Positions 12,991-27,420 of a stretch of DNA of 64,000 bases are shown piece by piece; the first letter of the stretch is position 1; each line of letters opens with the position of its first letter. Made by a program: the position numbers and the translations under genes. Below the pieces are notes generated by a model that saw only the letters and a program-made list of their open reading frames with translations, searched no databases and was not told where the DNA came from. The DNA is from Limanda limanda (lineage: Eukaryota > Chordata > Actinopteri > Pleuronectiformes > Pleuronectidae). Location of the stretch: NCBI RefSeq assembly GCF_963576545.1, contig NC_083651.1, forward strand, positions 17,221,580-17,285,579, given 5' to 3'.

Positions 12991-14425
12991 GACTGTGTAC
13001 AGTTTGGTTTGGATCATAATATTGAAAATAAATTGTTTTTTTGTGTTGCTATATTTTATTTCTCTTAGACAGATATATGTTAAAATTTAAACATATGTTA
13101 TATTGGTTTTGTGTTCACTGTATAGGACTCTACGGTTAAATACTGTTTTGTTTGATATATATTTAAACTAAACGAACTGGACAATTATGTGTGGGATTAT
13201 TTGGTAGATACACACTCTATTTATTGCCATGTATGTGTAAAATATCATGTTTACCACAAGAAGTGATTGGATTTGTCAGCTCTTAAGTTGCTTGTAGTTG
13301 CTGCACTTTTAAAATATCTTTGCTTGCAATCATTAAAGGAGCAGATCTAAGTGAGTGTTAAACACAGCTGAGATATGAAGAAGCGTAAATTTTATCCTTT
13401 CCTCAACCCAACAAGCTCTTAAGTATTAAGAGAGAAGAGTAATTTCTCGGATAAACCCAAGATATTGGATAGTGATTGAATGAACTCATAACAAGGTGTT
13501 TCTGCAACGCCAACATGTTCCTTAAGAAAATAATTACTTTAATACACGTAGTTCATCTTTGTTTATGACCTGGTCAAATTCCTTTAGCTAACGCAATTTA
13601 CCCCACATGTTCCAATAACTACCCGGGGATCCTGGTACAACTCAACATCCCGGCAGACGTCAGGGAGACAGAGGGTTTTTGTTTGAAGATCAGCGAGATG
13701 TGAAGCACACACTCCTGACAAACAGCTGAACGGCCACACATGACGCAATATATAATCTATTCTGTATGTGTTACGCAGGAAATTCCATAGAAAATCTGGA
13801 GCAGAATTCCTTGCTGTTTGACATTTTTCAGCCTGGAAATGTCTGGGCTGTGTTCTGCTAGAATGTCTGTGATGCTTTTATTCGTTTTTATGCCGGGCTG
13901 TTTGCTTTCTGGCTCTTTCTCATCTCCCCTCTGTGGCTCGGTTGTATCCTACACCACCGGTGGACGTGTTCTTTACAGATGATCTCCTCTGGATTTCCAA
14001 TCTGCAGTGCTCTGACTGTTACAGGCAGCAGCAGCGCTTTAGCAGGGCTGTCAAAGCCGAAAACTGCCCCCTCCACTGTCTGCGAGTGTGACACCTCCAT
14101 TCCATGCTCTTGTCAGTCTATAGAAGAAAAAGTGGATTAATGTCAGTTTCTCGGAGGCTCACAAAGCAAAGTGTAGCTTTGAACATGAGAATGATTCTTG
14201 TTGAGATGGTCATCTGCAGCGTCTGTCAGAGGGGAGGGGAAAATAGAGCGGTGGGAGGTAGAGGGGGAGAGAGGAGAGAGGAAGAGGAGAGACGGCCAAC
14301 ACTACAACACATTGGGTACACACACCAGCAGGGTCATCACAAGTAGCCTGTTTAGAGGCAAAGGCTTAATCACATGTAAGCAGCATCAGACAGCCCACAC
14401 CTTGATGCTTTGTGGAGATGGGATT

Positions 14426-14530
<105 letters not shown>

Positions 14531-16009
14531 ACGTGTGTTTTCTGACAGACCCTCCCCCCATGGCCTTCCCCGCCCCTTGATTTTCCCAAGAGACACCCTG
14601 CTGAGAAAACGACAGGGCAGCAAAAATGTACAAAACCAGCTCTCTGCTGGCTTACACCACCTTTCTCTGCTGGAGGAGAAAATGTCTGAGCCAAGCCAAC
14701 GGCAAAAAAAAAAAAAGGGAAGAAAAAAAAAGATAAGCTTTCCTCTTCACTGTCATGCAAATAAACTGAGCTTGAATACCCTCAAACATGATAATGCATT
14801 AATTTAACCTTAAGGTTTTTTTTTTCTTTCCATTTTTTTTATCATACTGCCAAAAAGCTTTCTAGTGTTTCAGACAAAACATTTCGACCAAGGTTGCTGC
14901 AATTTCAAGAGGGCAAAATAGAGCATATCTATCATTAGCAGAAACATCCACTAATCAACACATTAATGTATAAGTGTATCATACATATGTAGCACACATT
15001 TAAATGCAATTTAAAACAGAAAGAAAAGACATAAATGCACAACTGCTACTCCAAAGCTGACAGTTTTCACATACTAGTAGTAGAAAACAGGTACATTTTT
15101 ATTGGTAATATTTAATGTTACTGTAAATGGTTTGTTTATGCAAGTAAAATAGTTATTGAATGGGAAAAATAATGAAAGTTTAATTATCAATCAGGATTAA
15201 TTGATGAGCCTAAAATTTTTATTTTATGTCATTTTGATTCCATAAAGTCTGTGTCCCTACAGTTTTGACTGTATACATGTCATTGCGTTGAATAAAGAGT
15301 ATTGATTTGGGACTTTAAATACCAGCAGACTTGAAAGCATCAGAGGTGGTGGAGACTTGTGTTCAGCGAGAGTGGAGGTGAAATGTGCCAATAAATATGT
15401 ATTAGATTTTGCTGCTGTCTCACAGGTCATATGTGCACTTGTGTTCAGGCCCCACTCCTTCATAGTGAGCCACATGGGCGGACTATTTATATCCTGACAC
15501 GACAGTCTGGAGGATGTCAGTGACAGCTGTATAAAGATGACTATTCATTTTATTTATTAATAAAAAGGAATGCATTTCATTTTGCTATGTATTTTCTCTT
15601 AAATTTGTTGAGTTTTTAAGAGTAAGAAGATTACAAAGGACTTGTATCGATTAGTTGTGTTAAATATGTGTTGTGCATTTTTTATTTATATACCAATTCC
15701 TCCTGGAGCTGACAGTCTGAAATTGTTGCATTATCAACTGACCTGTTTTCACCCACACTAAGGTCCAAGAACACACCCACCATGGCATACATGATCATTA
15801 GGACAGTTAACTTTTGTTGCTATTCTTCACTTATTTCAACTGAAAAAATAATCCGGAGATGTATATTATATTTAATGTCACTCTTTCAAAGCAGAACTAA
15901 GGGCCAGACTACCCTGCATACAGATCAGCACACAGTATATGAAACCATTAGAAGTGGTCGATTTAAAGTTGTGACAGTTCAAGGCAACCGGGAGCCATAA
16001 CATATTCAG

Positions 16010-16640
16010 AATGGTCCTGAGCAAGGTCATTGTTTTAGTACCTCTCCATGTCTATGCAGCGAACCAGACAAGGATGCAGCACATTTCATTTGGGACCGCC
16101 GGGGAAGACAATGTAGAGCCATGACTTGTCTAGACGCCTGGTACTTGTCCTTAGCTCGATGGCTCAGTAACCACCCTGTGTTGAAATAAATCCGTGACCC
16201 AGTCTGCGTCTGTATCAAAGAATCAGCAGATTCTTTTGCTCCCCCGACTAAGCAATGCACTACATCTGCTTTGTAATGCATGCACTTTACATTGCGATAT
16301 GTGATATTGGCTCGGTCTTGCCTGATTGACCTGCATTCCGGAGCCAGCCCGCTCTCTGCTCACCACACCTGGGGCCCCGAAGCTGGCGTGTGGCTGTCAC
16401 CGGCCATCGCCACGCCATGCGATTGATGACTGCTATTCACTGATGAAGCTGTATTCATCATTCCTGTCCAGGGCTGCACTGACCAGATGGACCCTGACCA
16501 TCCATCCTCTGTCAGGGACACATCTGTTCCCGTTGTTGCTTAGAGTACTAACAAGTCACCTGCTCCCTGAAAGGCTGGTGTCAGCCACAGAGAGATGGAC
16601 GCAGCGACATGCTGCCTGTTAAAGACAGAGAAAGAGCCCC
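16010..16640. promoter_or_regulatory. candidate conserved noncoding element
   Basis: About 630 bases of balanced base composition in AT-rich surroundings. It includes CATGCGATTGATGACTG and a nearby TTCACTGATGAAGC palindrome-like stretch, with no simple repeat. No protein-like frame explains the complexity. A conserved enhancer is my inference; nothing in the sequence proves it. Confidence 0.2.
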
Positions 16641-16860
16641 AGAACAAAACTAGCACATCTTCGTTCCACAGTCGGAGGGGTCTTTACTCAGCATGATGGC
16701 GCAAGGTGCCTATACTTCTCATTGTGATTTAGAGAAAATCTGCAATGGTGCCTTTTGTTAAAGGGTTTTCATTTATTTTGCCATTGTTAAATCATTACAT
16801 CTACTTGTGTCCACTATAGGAACTTACAAGGGAATATTCAGGCCATGTTAAACACAAAAT

Positions 16861-16930
16861 ATCTAAGATTTAAAGATTTAAAGATCTTTACTTGTCATTT
16901 TACTCAGGCACAATGGAATTGTAACCATTT
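16861..16930 (+). repeat. probable repeat relic (TTACTTGTCATTTTAC...CACAATGGAATTG)
   Basis: The string resembles the widespread fish repeat that reads roughly TTTATTGTCATT, then ACACA, then CAATGAAATTG. Only about 70 bases are recognisable. The family name is not assigned. Confidence 0.4.
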
Positions 16931-17682
16931 GAGAATCAAGCAATAAACTTAATGAACATAATGTTGTAACCCTATGAGAATTTGGTCGCAATTGAGAAAA
17001 AAAATAATTTCATTCCGAGTAACAAGCCGTGATTTTACAAGAATAATCAACCAATCTCATTGTTTCTTGAAAAACTATTAAACCCCTTTCTTGGGAAAAG
17101 ACGGTTTCAAAGTCCTGACACTTATGATAATGTGGTGCTGATGTGCCAACATGTTAAGCATTACATTATTTGTGAAACATACAGTATACTAAAGTATAAA
17201 GTTACAAGATGCTCCAACACAAGGCCTAATATTACGACTTTATTCTTGTAAAGATATTTTTTCATTGTTATATTATGACTTAACTCTCAAAATGTCTTTT
17301 TTTTTCTCAACATGGCCCTAATGACTTAATGTCATAACAAACTGAGTTATTTTTTGATGACACTTTTGTGATTTAAATAGAGCTGATATTTTCAGCTGCA
17401 TTCCTCCCTCCTATTGTCTGACAGGTGGACATAACGTATAAAAGAAAAATAATTCAACAGAAAGTAGTTTAATAGCTTTAATGTTTAACACCCATATCTT
17501 TCATTATCATTTAATGTCTTATAAGGAAAAATATTACCTTAATTTTCCTCAAAGATAATGTTCCAAAAAGATCTACCTCCTTCCGTCCATGTGTCAAAAG
17601 ACAGTGAAACACAGCAGCTGTGAGTTTGAAATATTGTGTTGAGAAACACATCACTATCCTTGTCTACTTATCCATTCGTCAA

Positions 17683-18010
17683 AGAGAGAGAGAGAGAGAG
17701 AGAGAGGGGGAGAGAGAAAAAAATGAATGGTTGCTTTGACTGCTCTGAATATACTGTGAGAAGAGCTATCATTCTGTCAGGTTTTCCTGCTGCTTCTGAA
17801 CATGTAACCTCCTGCCAGCACATGGCTTCCCATTCCAAACTCCACACACAGGAAAGAATGATTTGTGTAAGGGCACCATGCGAGGGTTCAGTGGTCATCA
17901 GTGCTGTTTCTCTTTCTCTTATTATGAAAGGTTGCAGTTTTGTTGCTCCTAGCCTGTCTGTGTGTGTGTGTGTGTGTTTGTGAGTGTGTGTTTGTGAGTG
18001 CTTGTGTCTA
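17683..18010 (+). repeat. (GA)n tract and imperfect (GT)n tract
   Basis: AGAGAGAG runs from about 17,683 to 17,718, with a GGGG interruption. Imperfect TG/TTTG repeats span about 17,956-18,010. Open frames of 115-117 codons that span these tracts on both strands have repeat-driven composition and are not genes. Confidence 0.85.
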
Positions 18011-18119
18011 CATGCTAGCACAGTGTGTGTGCTTGCAGGTGAGAGCCGGCGAGTTTGGCAGCAGTGCAGAAGGGGCCAGTCTCTCAGGATGTTCAGCTGA
18101 AGTGGTTCGGAGGCCTGTT

Positions 18120-18720
18120 TAGCAGGTCTGAGTTCATTAGACTCCCCGTGTGGAGGCTGATTGTGCCTGAGGAAGCCCCGTGAAGTTCTTCATTGTCTTA
18201 AGACTCAATTGTAATCACCTTACTCAGCGTGACTGACAGAGGAGCTCTCTGGCGTGATTGAAAGTATCGATCCCTCCGGCCGGTCTCTCTGGACAACTTT
18301 GAGATGCACAATCACAGCTCTCACTTTCAAGAAAAAAAAAAAAAAATCTCTTCATCTGCCTTAATCATCTGATCAATAATTAGTGTCAGGACAGTGGGGG
18401 CTTTTTGCCACGTGCTCGTTTTAGGTTGCGTTCAGCCGCCTGCTGCCTCTCCTCTGTTTCCCACCGGAAAGGAATCTGCTGAGTAAAGCTGATCTGCTGG
18501 ACCGGGGCAGTGAGGCCAGGGTGGAAGCCCAAACAGCAATGACTTTCATATTCATAAGCTCCACCCAGCCAGCTCTGTACAACCCCCCCTCCCTCCGCTG
18601 TCGTGCAAGATCGGCAAGATTTCTGTCACCTTCAGCGATGGCAAACAGCCAAATGCTCTTGGTACCAAAATTCATTCTCGCAGCATCCTGTTGTAGCAGC
18701 GTGAACTTGTTAATCTTCTG
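18120..18720. promoter_or_regulatory. candidate conserved noncoding element
   Basis: A non-repetitive, moderately GC-rich block. It has homeodomain-like sites (CAATTGTAATCA near 18,208; AATAATTAGTG near 18,376) and a CACGTG E-box at 18,411-18,416. An A15 run at about 18,332 splits it. It looks like a developmental enhancer but no alignment was possible. Confidence 0.22.
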
Positions 18721-21700
18721 ATAATTGCAGCTTTAGAGGAATATCACAGCTCAGGTGGTGGGAGGACGGTGGGTGCACTCGAACGCAGGCGTGTTGATAA
18801 ACATATTTCTACATCTAATTACCCGTAGCCTGTATATGAACACATACTAAAGTCAATATTTAACTGGCTGTTTCTGTATATTGTGGACAGGCAGCAATAT
18901 TTCATGCTAGGGGAATACAAGCTGTATGGAGTAGTGCTGCAATGTGGCCCAGTTACAGAGGCTCACTCTGTAGTTTACAGAGTCGTACACCCTCATTAAA
19001 GCTGTTTGTGACACATCCTTTCCATGGCAACACAATAATGACTGCCCAACTCGCTTACCAAGACCACGACCACGTGTTCTGTGGTACTAACATTACCAAT
19101 GGGGCTTCCCTCACACTACATGTATGGTCCAGAACCACAAAGATGAAAGTCTGGAATCCATAGATACTAGAATTATCCAACCAAACCTTCAGTAGCATAT
19201 AGCTGACTGCATGTAAGACTTCAGACGACCAGCTTTCAAGTCTTTGGTGTCTGTTATCCCAATCTAACCTATGACATCACACCCTTTGTGTAAACATGCT
19301 CTATATCATCATAATGAATCCTTCAAAATGTATTTTAAAAACTCCAATAAATACATAAATCCAGTTGGTTTATTGCATTAACATGGTTTATGCGTTTTTT
19401 TCTATTTTTCATGCTTTGCACCTCATACAATTTAGTTTTCAGAGGGGGAAATAAAATCCTTATAATTCCTGATAAGGACCTGTCAACACATGGATGCTAC
19501 TTGTTCTGTGCCCAACAAGTCCCTCACTTCAAGACTTTTGGGAAAGAGGTTGCTAAAGGTTATGAATATGTTTGTGATTACGCATCGCAGCATTCTCAAA
19601 ATCACAGACTTACAGGCAGATAATTACAGGGATGAACATCTTCCACCTGATGAACTCTTGAACACTGCACTTCTCGGTGCATCAAGGTTAACATTTGTTG
19701 TGGGCCTCCCCTTCATCAAACACCATTTGATTATTGTTTTGTAATTAATAAAATGCTGTAAGGTAAGAGGGCTTGAATGTCAGGCCAGTTCCCTTTCCTG
19801 TGAAGCCTCTTTGTGTTTGTGTTGATTACGACCCGATGATGCTGACCTGCAGCACAGACACACTCATCAGCTAATTGCTGAGGGTATGTAGAAAGGTCAC
19901 GGAACAATTAAGAGAAATTGAACCTTCTGAGACTGCACACCGCTCACACAGAAAACTTCACAATAAAAACACTGTCCTTTTAATACAGAGATATGAAAAT
20001 GAGTCTATCTTGTAAAATGGATGAAATGGAGAAAATAAAGATATAATAACACCAATCACTGAAATTGAAATTTAAACAATCCCTTCTCCTCTTTTTTTGA
20101 TACAACATGTTCCCTGTGAGATTCTAGCTTTATAGACTCTTTAGAATCTAAAGAAAGATTGTTACATTATGATAAAATAGAAAGCTTCTTAGCAGGAAGC
20201 GGCAGTCCCAGTGTAAAGTGTCTCTGATTTGGATTTAACTACTCAGAACAGTTTATTAATCATTATCTCCTCTGCAGTATAAATGCATGTAATTTTCTGT
20301 TGTGTATCCAGATCGTGAATCACCTTCCCACAGGGCATTCGGCTCCTTATTGTGAGTACAGTGATACAAGTACAGATGATAAGAATTCTTTTGAACCAAG
20401 CATGTGTGGTTTCCAACTTCAGGATTGCTCTCTGAATATCATTGCACTGACTCAACAGGAAGAAATTCATTCTGCTGTTTGTCAGCATGGATGAGTAAAG
20501 AAGGAAAGAAATGAAAATATTACCCACACACAAACACACATGCCTAAATGTACAGCATTTGGAAAATAAATCCTTAACATATATATTTTTGTACAGTCCG
20601 TTATATTTATTAAACAAACTATTCAGTTAATAAAATACATGATATATGATTAAAAAACTTATTCTTGATTTTTACACTAAAGGAATCAAGTGCTCAGACC
20701 GTGGACTGCATATTAAATTAAGCAGAAGTATATAATAACACTGCCACGAACACTCTTAAGCTGAATATGTTACTTGGAGCCAGAGTCCACTTAAACATAC
20801 ATCAGTGTGATAAGAACCATCATAAATGCATCCACCTTGTGGATTTCATGCATTCGCCCACGTCCCATCCACTAACATGGAGGAGGCAGGGTTCATGACA
20901 TGACCTCAGCTTTTGGGGAGCTGCCAAGTTGTTCATCTTCATGCACATATACAGGACAGTTAGCATTTTCTTTTGTGTAAGACAAAAGTCATTCTTCCGC
21001 CTTTGTGGTGACAAACAATTAGCAGGAGAAGAACTCATGTTTTCCTTTATCTATGTTGGGTTTTTCTTCCGAGAAGCATTTAGCGAGGTGTCTCTTTGTG
21101 TGTAACTGTAAAGCTGCTGTAGCGTCGCCTTCCTTGGGGCCATTTCTTGTTGGAGATGTGCCAGTGGTGTTTCACTTGTTGAATCCACGGTTGTGCGAGC
21201 AGGAGAGCACACAGATGGACTAGCCCCAGCACACACAACACTGTCTCAGAGGCCCAGGGAGCTGCTCTATTATTACCTGCTGTTCACCAACAACAGATGA
21301 CTACCATATAGTTCTCAGTGAGGCACCACTCAATATCTTTACTCTGTTGAAATCTGGTTCTTCCATCACACTTTTGGCTTCTTGTTTAAACTTACAACTG
21401 CAATTCTGGAAATAGGGGCATAAAACCAGTGACTATATTAGAACAAAAGGTTTTGGCAGCTGTTTGCCTTCTTTTGAATGGATTAACACATGTTCTGTAC
21501 ACGTCTTTTAGAAATTGAGAAAAACATGTGTAAGACCACAGGAGTTTCCAGTGCAGATTCAGATTCCTCCTCCTCATCATTTTGGTTCAGGTATAATTCC
21601 TGGGAAATTCACCTTTTCTGTTTCCTATATTTTACATTTGCACATGTATACTACTAATTTCCTTTTATCCATGGACAGCTTGTGGGAGACGATACAGATT

Positions 21701-22204
21701 TAATCCACTTTGATTCAGGTCAGGAAGAAATGGTGGTTTTCAGGTTAGATGTAAATGCATATCCTATATTGTGCTTTTTCCTCTTGCCTCAACCTATTGT
21801 TTTGAACAAAAAAATTATCCTAAAACCTTTACCATCCATGCATAAGTTACTATAAGAATAGTGAATATTGAAGCAAAGAACATTTTATAAGGTAAAGTTT
21901 GATTGAAGTAAAGTAAAGTGTGAATATTTAGCATTCAAGCTCAGCATGAACATTGTGTGCTTATGCAGATAAATTCATTAAAATGTTACAATTTTATTCT
22001 GGTGGCATTACATTTCCTTAAGGATGCATTTACTGTGGCAAGATTTGGAGACAAAAATATTAAAAACTTGAATTTAATGCTGATTGGCCACAGACTGTTT
22101 ACATAAATAGCAGGCAAAATATCCATTCTCTGATATAGTAAAAAGGAATATTTGAACCAGGATAACATATCTGATCCAAACGAAATTTCACATTTTGATA
22201 GATT

Positions 22205-22392
22205 TTAGCAATCTAAAGATGTCTTTTCCTGGATAGGTCCAACAATTCCAATCCAAAAGCTAACATGTTCTTTCGTAGATCATACCCAACCCCTCCACCT
22301 AGTGTTGTGGTAATCCATCGAGTAGTTCTTGTGTAATTCTCCAAACAAACCAACACTAATGAAAACATAACCTCCTCTGCAGAGATACCAAT
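22205..22392 (-). repeat. copy of teleost repeat family A
   Basis: On the minus strand it reads GGTATCTCTGCAGAGGAGGT, TATGTTTTCAT, TTGGTTTGTTTG, AACTACTCGATGGATTACC, CTAGGTGGAGGGGTTGGGTATG and a GGACCTATCC segment. This is the same order as the copy at 12,528. It spans about half of the element and has no coding potential. Confidence 0.65.
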
Positions 22393-25300
22393 GGATACAA
22401 TAAAATCATAAATCTTTGAGTGAATATACAACGAGGTACTACGTGTTTACACTGTCATGCTTGTGTAATTGCCCTTGTGAATACAGTATACAGGTTTCAC
22501 TGCCCATGTGTGAAGGTGCATGTGTGAGCCGGTGATCCTGTGCATGAGCCTGAATACATCTGTTTGCCTGTGTATGTGTGCATGTTGCGTGCAGATGTGT
22601 TCGTTGATGCCCGTTGTGTGCTCCTCTGCTCATGCACAGGCACTCCAGAGATGTCTCGGCTAATGGCAGCTGAAGCTGTCGTGGCCGTATCGATTGCTCA
22701 GACCTGCAGATTATTGCTCTGAAGAGTGACCAACAGCAACCCACCAAGGTAAAAAGAAAAAAGAAAAGGAAGAAAACTTCTCGAACCAACAGGAGTCCGG
22801 CTGCTCTACCCTGAGAAGCAACATGTTTAATTGTTTGTGCTGTTCTCCGGCCCCTCTTGTTTGGAGCCCTGGGGGAGAGAGGCGAGTCCAGGGCCTGACC
22901 TTTCCCTTCCATCGCCAGCCTCATTCACTCACACTGACTAGGAAATGTATCAGTGCTCCTCTCTTCAGCATTACTACAATTACCAGACACAAGCAGAAAT
23001 AGAAGTCCTTATCCACTGGAATAGGAACACTGTATTCTTTGGGGTCTGTGATACATACGGTGGCTGAGATGTCGAACACAAGCACGTTAACAGAAAACAG
23101 GAACGCAAAAGCAGCAACACTATGCGAAAGCCGCACAAGGGAAATACAATTATAAAGGAACTGAGCAACAATGGATGTTGACAATATAACGGGCAGCTAA
23201 TTTCTGTGGTCAATATATTTTCTTGCTGTGGTCAAATAAGCCGTCGTTAGTAAAAACCCGGTCAAGCCAATTGCAGCTTAAAATGTGATGTTTGTCTATT
23301 TGCGGTGTTGAAGGTGCATGTGTGTTTTATTGTATCTTTTTGGTTGCTTCAAGCACCTGTACCACAACATCCCAATTTGACCAGCATCACATGTGATCAT
23401 GACTGCCTTGAGTAAGTAACTCTGCTCGTTTCACTGTCAAAACCCGTCATCGCTCACTTCCGTTGTGGTTGAGTTTCTGTTGTGTGGCTATGGTGGTTGT
23501 GTTGTGGCTTTTGCATACCAGTTTCCTTTTAATGCGCTATGATACGTCTCGGCCGCCATACACTCAGTGGTCTTTATAGTTTCACTGATGTTTCTGAGTT
23601 TATATCTTACCGTGACAGCTGGGATGTTTCCACGACAAGCGCATGTTATGACTATTGTATGTTAATTTTCTCCTTCCCCTCAAGGGTGTCATGAGCGTCC
23701 TGATTGAGTGGAAAAATGAGTAAAAGTCAGATTGGGTTACGGACGTCTTCCTAAACACCTCCATTTATTGTTGTGCAGATGCCACGAGAGATACATTAGA
23801 AAAAAGAGCTGTGCCTGTGTGAGCATCTGAGCACACTCCATCAGCATTCAGCTCAGTAGTTTGCAATTATAATGAATATTAATGACTGTTTTCTCATACA
23901 TAATATTCTCATAATGACTCTACAAAGTAAATGCAGCCCTCCTAAAACAACCATTTATCATAACTACATACCAAAGCAGTAACACTGTCAACCCCTGGAA
24001 AGATAAAGCAATCAGCTCCACTCTTTAAACTCCAACATGCAAACATGCGTCGGAGAGAGACGCTATTATTTTTCAGGAGAAATTACATTTTATATTGCAT
24101 TAGATACATCTGCAGTAATTTGAATAACCCTTATCATGTTCCATGTTTTTATCCAGAGGATTTAGACGAATGTTGACGTTGAATCCCAAAAACTAAATAA
24201 AGCAGTATAGGTAATTTCAGTGTAAATGCTACGTTAAATTTCTGGCACACTATTATTAACAGCATCCAAAGAGCAAATGCATGACAGCACCTAAAACTAA
24301 ATGAAATCCAGCCCTGCGTATGTGTTTAAGAGTACTTCTTTACTTCCGTCAAATGCCTTTTCCCGTGGGCCATTAAAACAGCAGAGGACCCGAGCTCAAT
24401 CCTCACAGACATTATCTGTGAGCGACTGAACCCTATTTGGGAATTGGTAAAGCGTACAGAGAAATAGACTTGGGATAGAACACCCTGGCAAATTCCATTT
24501 CACATCTGAAGTGGTCTACTTGTGAAAGATCATTTGGTTTGGAGTGAGTAAACAGAGGGGACTCCATCGCTCTCAATGACTTATGTGTGAAAGCTGGGGA
24601 TTACAGCCGATCAGGAAGTCTTGGCTTGCGAAAGCATTGGCTTGCAAAATGAATCCAACTCCAGGCACTGTGTTTCACAAGCCTCTTCTTCCCTCACATT
24701 TGTCCGAGCTACATATACCAGGCTGCACATATGGTGATCCTTTCCACATTGACTATAAATATGTTCAATGTTCTAATGCTCACTAATGCTTAGTCTCTTG
24801 TAAATATTTGCATGGCACCCAGGATGAGTTGTTCCATGGCTCAGAAATAAGGATGTGGCTTTATACAAGAGTCCATAAGGACAAGCAGCACGTGTGGTTA
24901 CACATCACACCCATTTTAAACCCTTTAATGCATGAGTGCCACACATCCCTGTAGAATAAGATATTCAAATAACATTCGGTTTGAGGTCTTAAAATGTATT
25001 TTTGGAAACAATACCTTCACACCCTTTTTTTTACTTCAATAATTTACACATGAATGTCACTTTGTTCTCACCGTGTATACTGTGAGTTTGACAAGAGAGG
25101 ATTTGACATGGGGACTTGATTGTATCTTTACTATTTATTTATACTGTGAATAATAAGGGACCTGAAGTTGATATCGCCCAGTTTAACAATATGATCTTAA
25201 CAATTCTGAAAGAAATGAAGGAAATATTGATTTAATGGTAAACACGTTTGCACACACAGCTACAATGTTCAATATTATATAAGTCAATATTAAACCATCA

Positions 25301-26161
25301 GGCATTTTGGTAATAACTTTAATATATGACTAAACCTTGTAAGTAAAAGGTTTCAACTAATGTTAGTATTAAAATGATATGGAAAAAAACAACAATACAT
25401 TTTTAATACAAAGGGGGAAAGGTCATTTAATTTTAAATATTTTCATGGTTTCTTTCCACTGTCATTAAAACAGCATCAGAACACGATGCTGTGTGATCGT
25501 GAAAGGTTTCAGTTATGGAAACGATAGCAATTGCCTGTGATGGGCGAAGGGGCACTGAGTCAATGTGAAGCTAATGAAGCTAATAAAAGGAAGAGATATG
25601 ATTTGAACGACATTAGTATGAAGTGAACTTGCCTCAATATAAAAGGATGGTTGTAGAGCTTATGAAAACCTCTAAATTTTCGACAATAGCCTGAATTATG
25701 CTCTATTGTTTGCAAGAATAAAGTTTAATTGTTAAATCAAGTTTGATACATAATGTGAGAGGTGATTTAACTTCTTTTAACCAGGAGTTTCCTAATCTTC
25801 AGAGGAACTAAGGTTTATTATTAAAGGAATTAAATAAAACACTTAAGAATTGTAATCAAACAATTATTTATCTAAGTACCGACAAGTTATCTTGAAATGA
25901 AGCTGATCATGGATACTGTATTGTCCTTCAAATGCACCACTAAAGAGGGGGAAAAGAGAAAATAGACCTGAAATCCAAACTGGGATAGTAATGTGTTACT
26001 GGTGGTGAATACCTGAACCCCAGCTGAGGGTAGACACTGGCTGCTATCACAGATCCATCAAAGCAGCAGAGGCTGTCTCTCCTGATGTGGACTCCGGCAT
26101 GGGCTCTGCCTGCTGCTGCGAGCGGAGGCCTGCTCTGCACTGTCCACTGGCTCCGAGCCAA

Positions 26162-26176
26162 ACTGCCCCCTGCTCC
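26162..26176 (-). promoter_or_regulatory. CTCF-like motif, minus strand
   Basis: The minus strand reads GGAGCAGGGGGCAGT, matching the CTCF core consensus CCASYAGRKGGCRSY at 13 of 15 positions, with only the first two wrong. It sits in a GC-richer patch (about 26,060-26,210). Occupancy is inferred only. Confidence 0.35.
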
Positions 26177-26969
26177 GATTGTCCTTCACCCTCCGAGCTC
26201 CGACGCCCGCTATTCAATTAATATATAGTAACTTTGTGAGCTTCCCTTCAAGAGACGTCTATGGTTTCCAGCGTTAGGAGCGTGCGTCTGAATGTCCCTT
26301 CAGAGGCTCTTTAAAGTTGATCGTGGCGAGGAGACAGCAGAGAGCCGGCACACGGAACTGTTTTTGTCATGCTTTCCCGCGGACCATATGACACCGTGCT
26401 GTACAGTATGCCTTGGACCAGACTTTCGAACAGTCCCTGCATCATCTGGTGTATCTGTCACATCCACAATTACATTATTGCTGTTTCACTCACGCGAGCC
26501 ACTGTGTCAGAGCTCTCAAAACCAAACAGATGGAGCTAGTTGGCAACAGACGGCATGCAAATCATGGATCATTTGATTGGAGATCTTATTTAATTATTCC
26601 ACCAAGTGGCTGTCTTGGAGGAGGCTCAATGCATGCTGCCTAATGTGCAATATGTGTAAGCAACTGTTACAACACTCAACTAATAATGAGCCGTACAAAG
26701 ATGAAAACTGAGGCAAGGCATTGTATAAAGAGTCTGTGGAGTGTACATGAAATAACTGGTGTACTTGTTATTTTCCAATTTATGAGCTGATGAATGCTGC
26801 TAAAACCACTGGGCATTTTGCCCTTTAGTTTCACTTTGTAAAACATAATGCAGTGATGAGGAGGAGGCAGCTGCACTTCTTGATTTCTTCATGGCTGCAT
26901 TGTGTTACATTTAACACACCCGCACATCAAGCACACGCAAAAGAGCAGCTCATTAAATAGCACTGCAGC

Positions 26970-27420
26970 CCCGTTTTCAAGTGTGTCTGTTCATTCTGCG
27001 TGAGCCTTGTGAAACCTTGAAACGCGACGGGACTGGAGAGGCAACTCGGACAATGAAGCAAAATTACAATCATGTGGAACGAGACCAAGGATTTGAAGCA
27101 CAGCGAAGTGAATTCAATGAAAATTTAGTGTTGGCCGAAACTAGTTTTGCAGAAAAACAAAATGAGCTGTATTTAACATTCAGGCACAATGCTGAAAAGT
27201 GACAACTGCTTATCTCCATGGAGATCAATAATGGCTGCGGGATCATTGTGTAAAGTGTCTGCAGGTTTAATGCAGATAGGATGTCATTATTATTTTCTTT
27301 CTCCTAATGACCATCATTATGCACGGACACTGATTGAATTCCATTTGTTACCTACGTTTGAGCCTGAGTGGAATAATTACCATTTAAGTATCTCCATTAA
27401 AATTCATGCACGGATGTTCA
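26970..27420. promoter_or_regulatory. candidate conserved noncoding element
   Basis: A complex block with several homeodomain and POU-like words (AAATTACAATCATG, GGAATAATTACC, CCATTAAAATTCATG) and low repeat content. The 73-85 codon frames here look fortuitous. In overall texture it is among the best enhancer candidates upstream of fign. Confirmation would require alignment to other fish and tetrapod fign loci. Confidence 0.28.

Noticed and set aside
14045..14080. CTGCCCCCTCCACTG as a minus-strand CTCF site
   Set aside because: Only about 11 of 15 consensus positions match, so it was left out in favour of better matches.
22439..22924. 161-codon minus-strand frame
   Set aside because: The longest non-fign frame, but it has no recognisable domain, His/Gln/Ala-rich low-complexity composition, no good splice or promoter context, and chance is sufficient in 64 kb.
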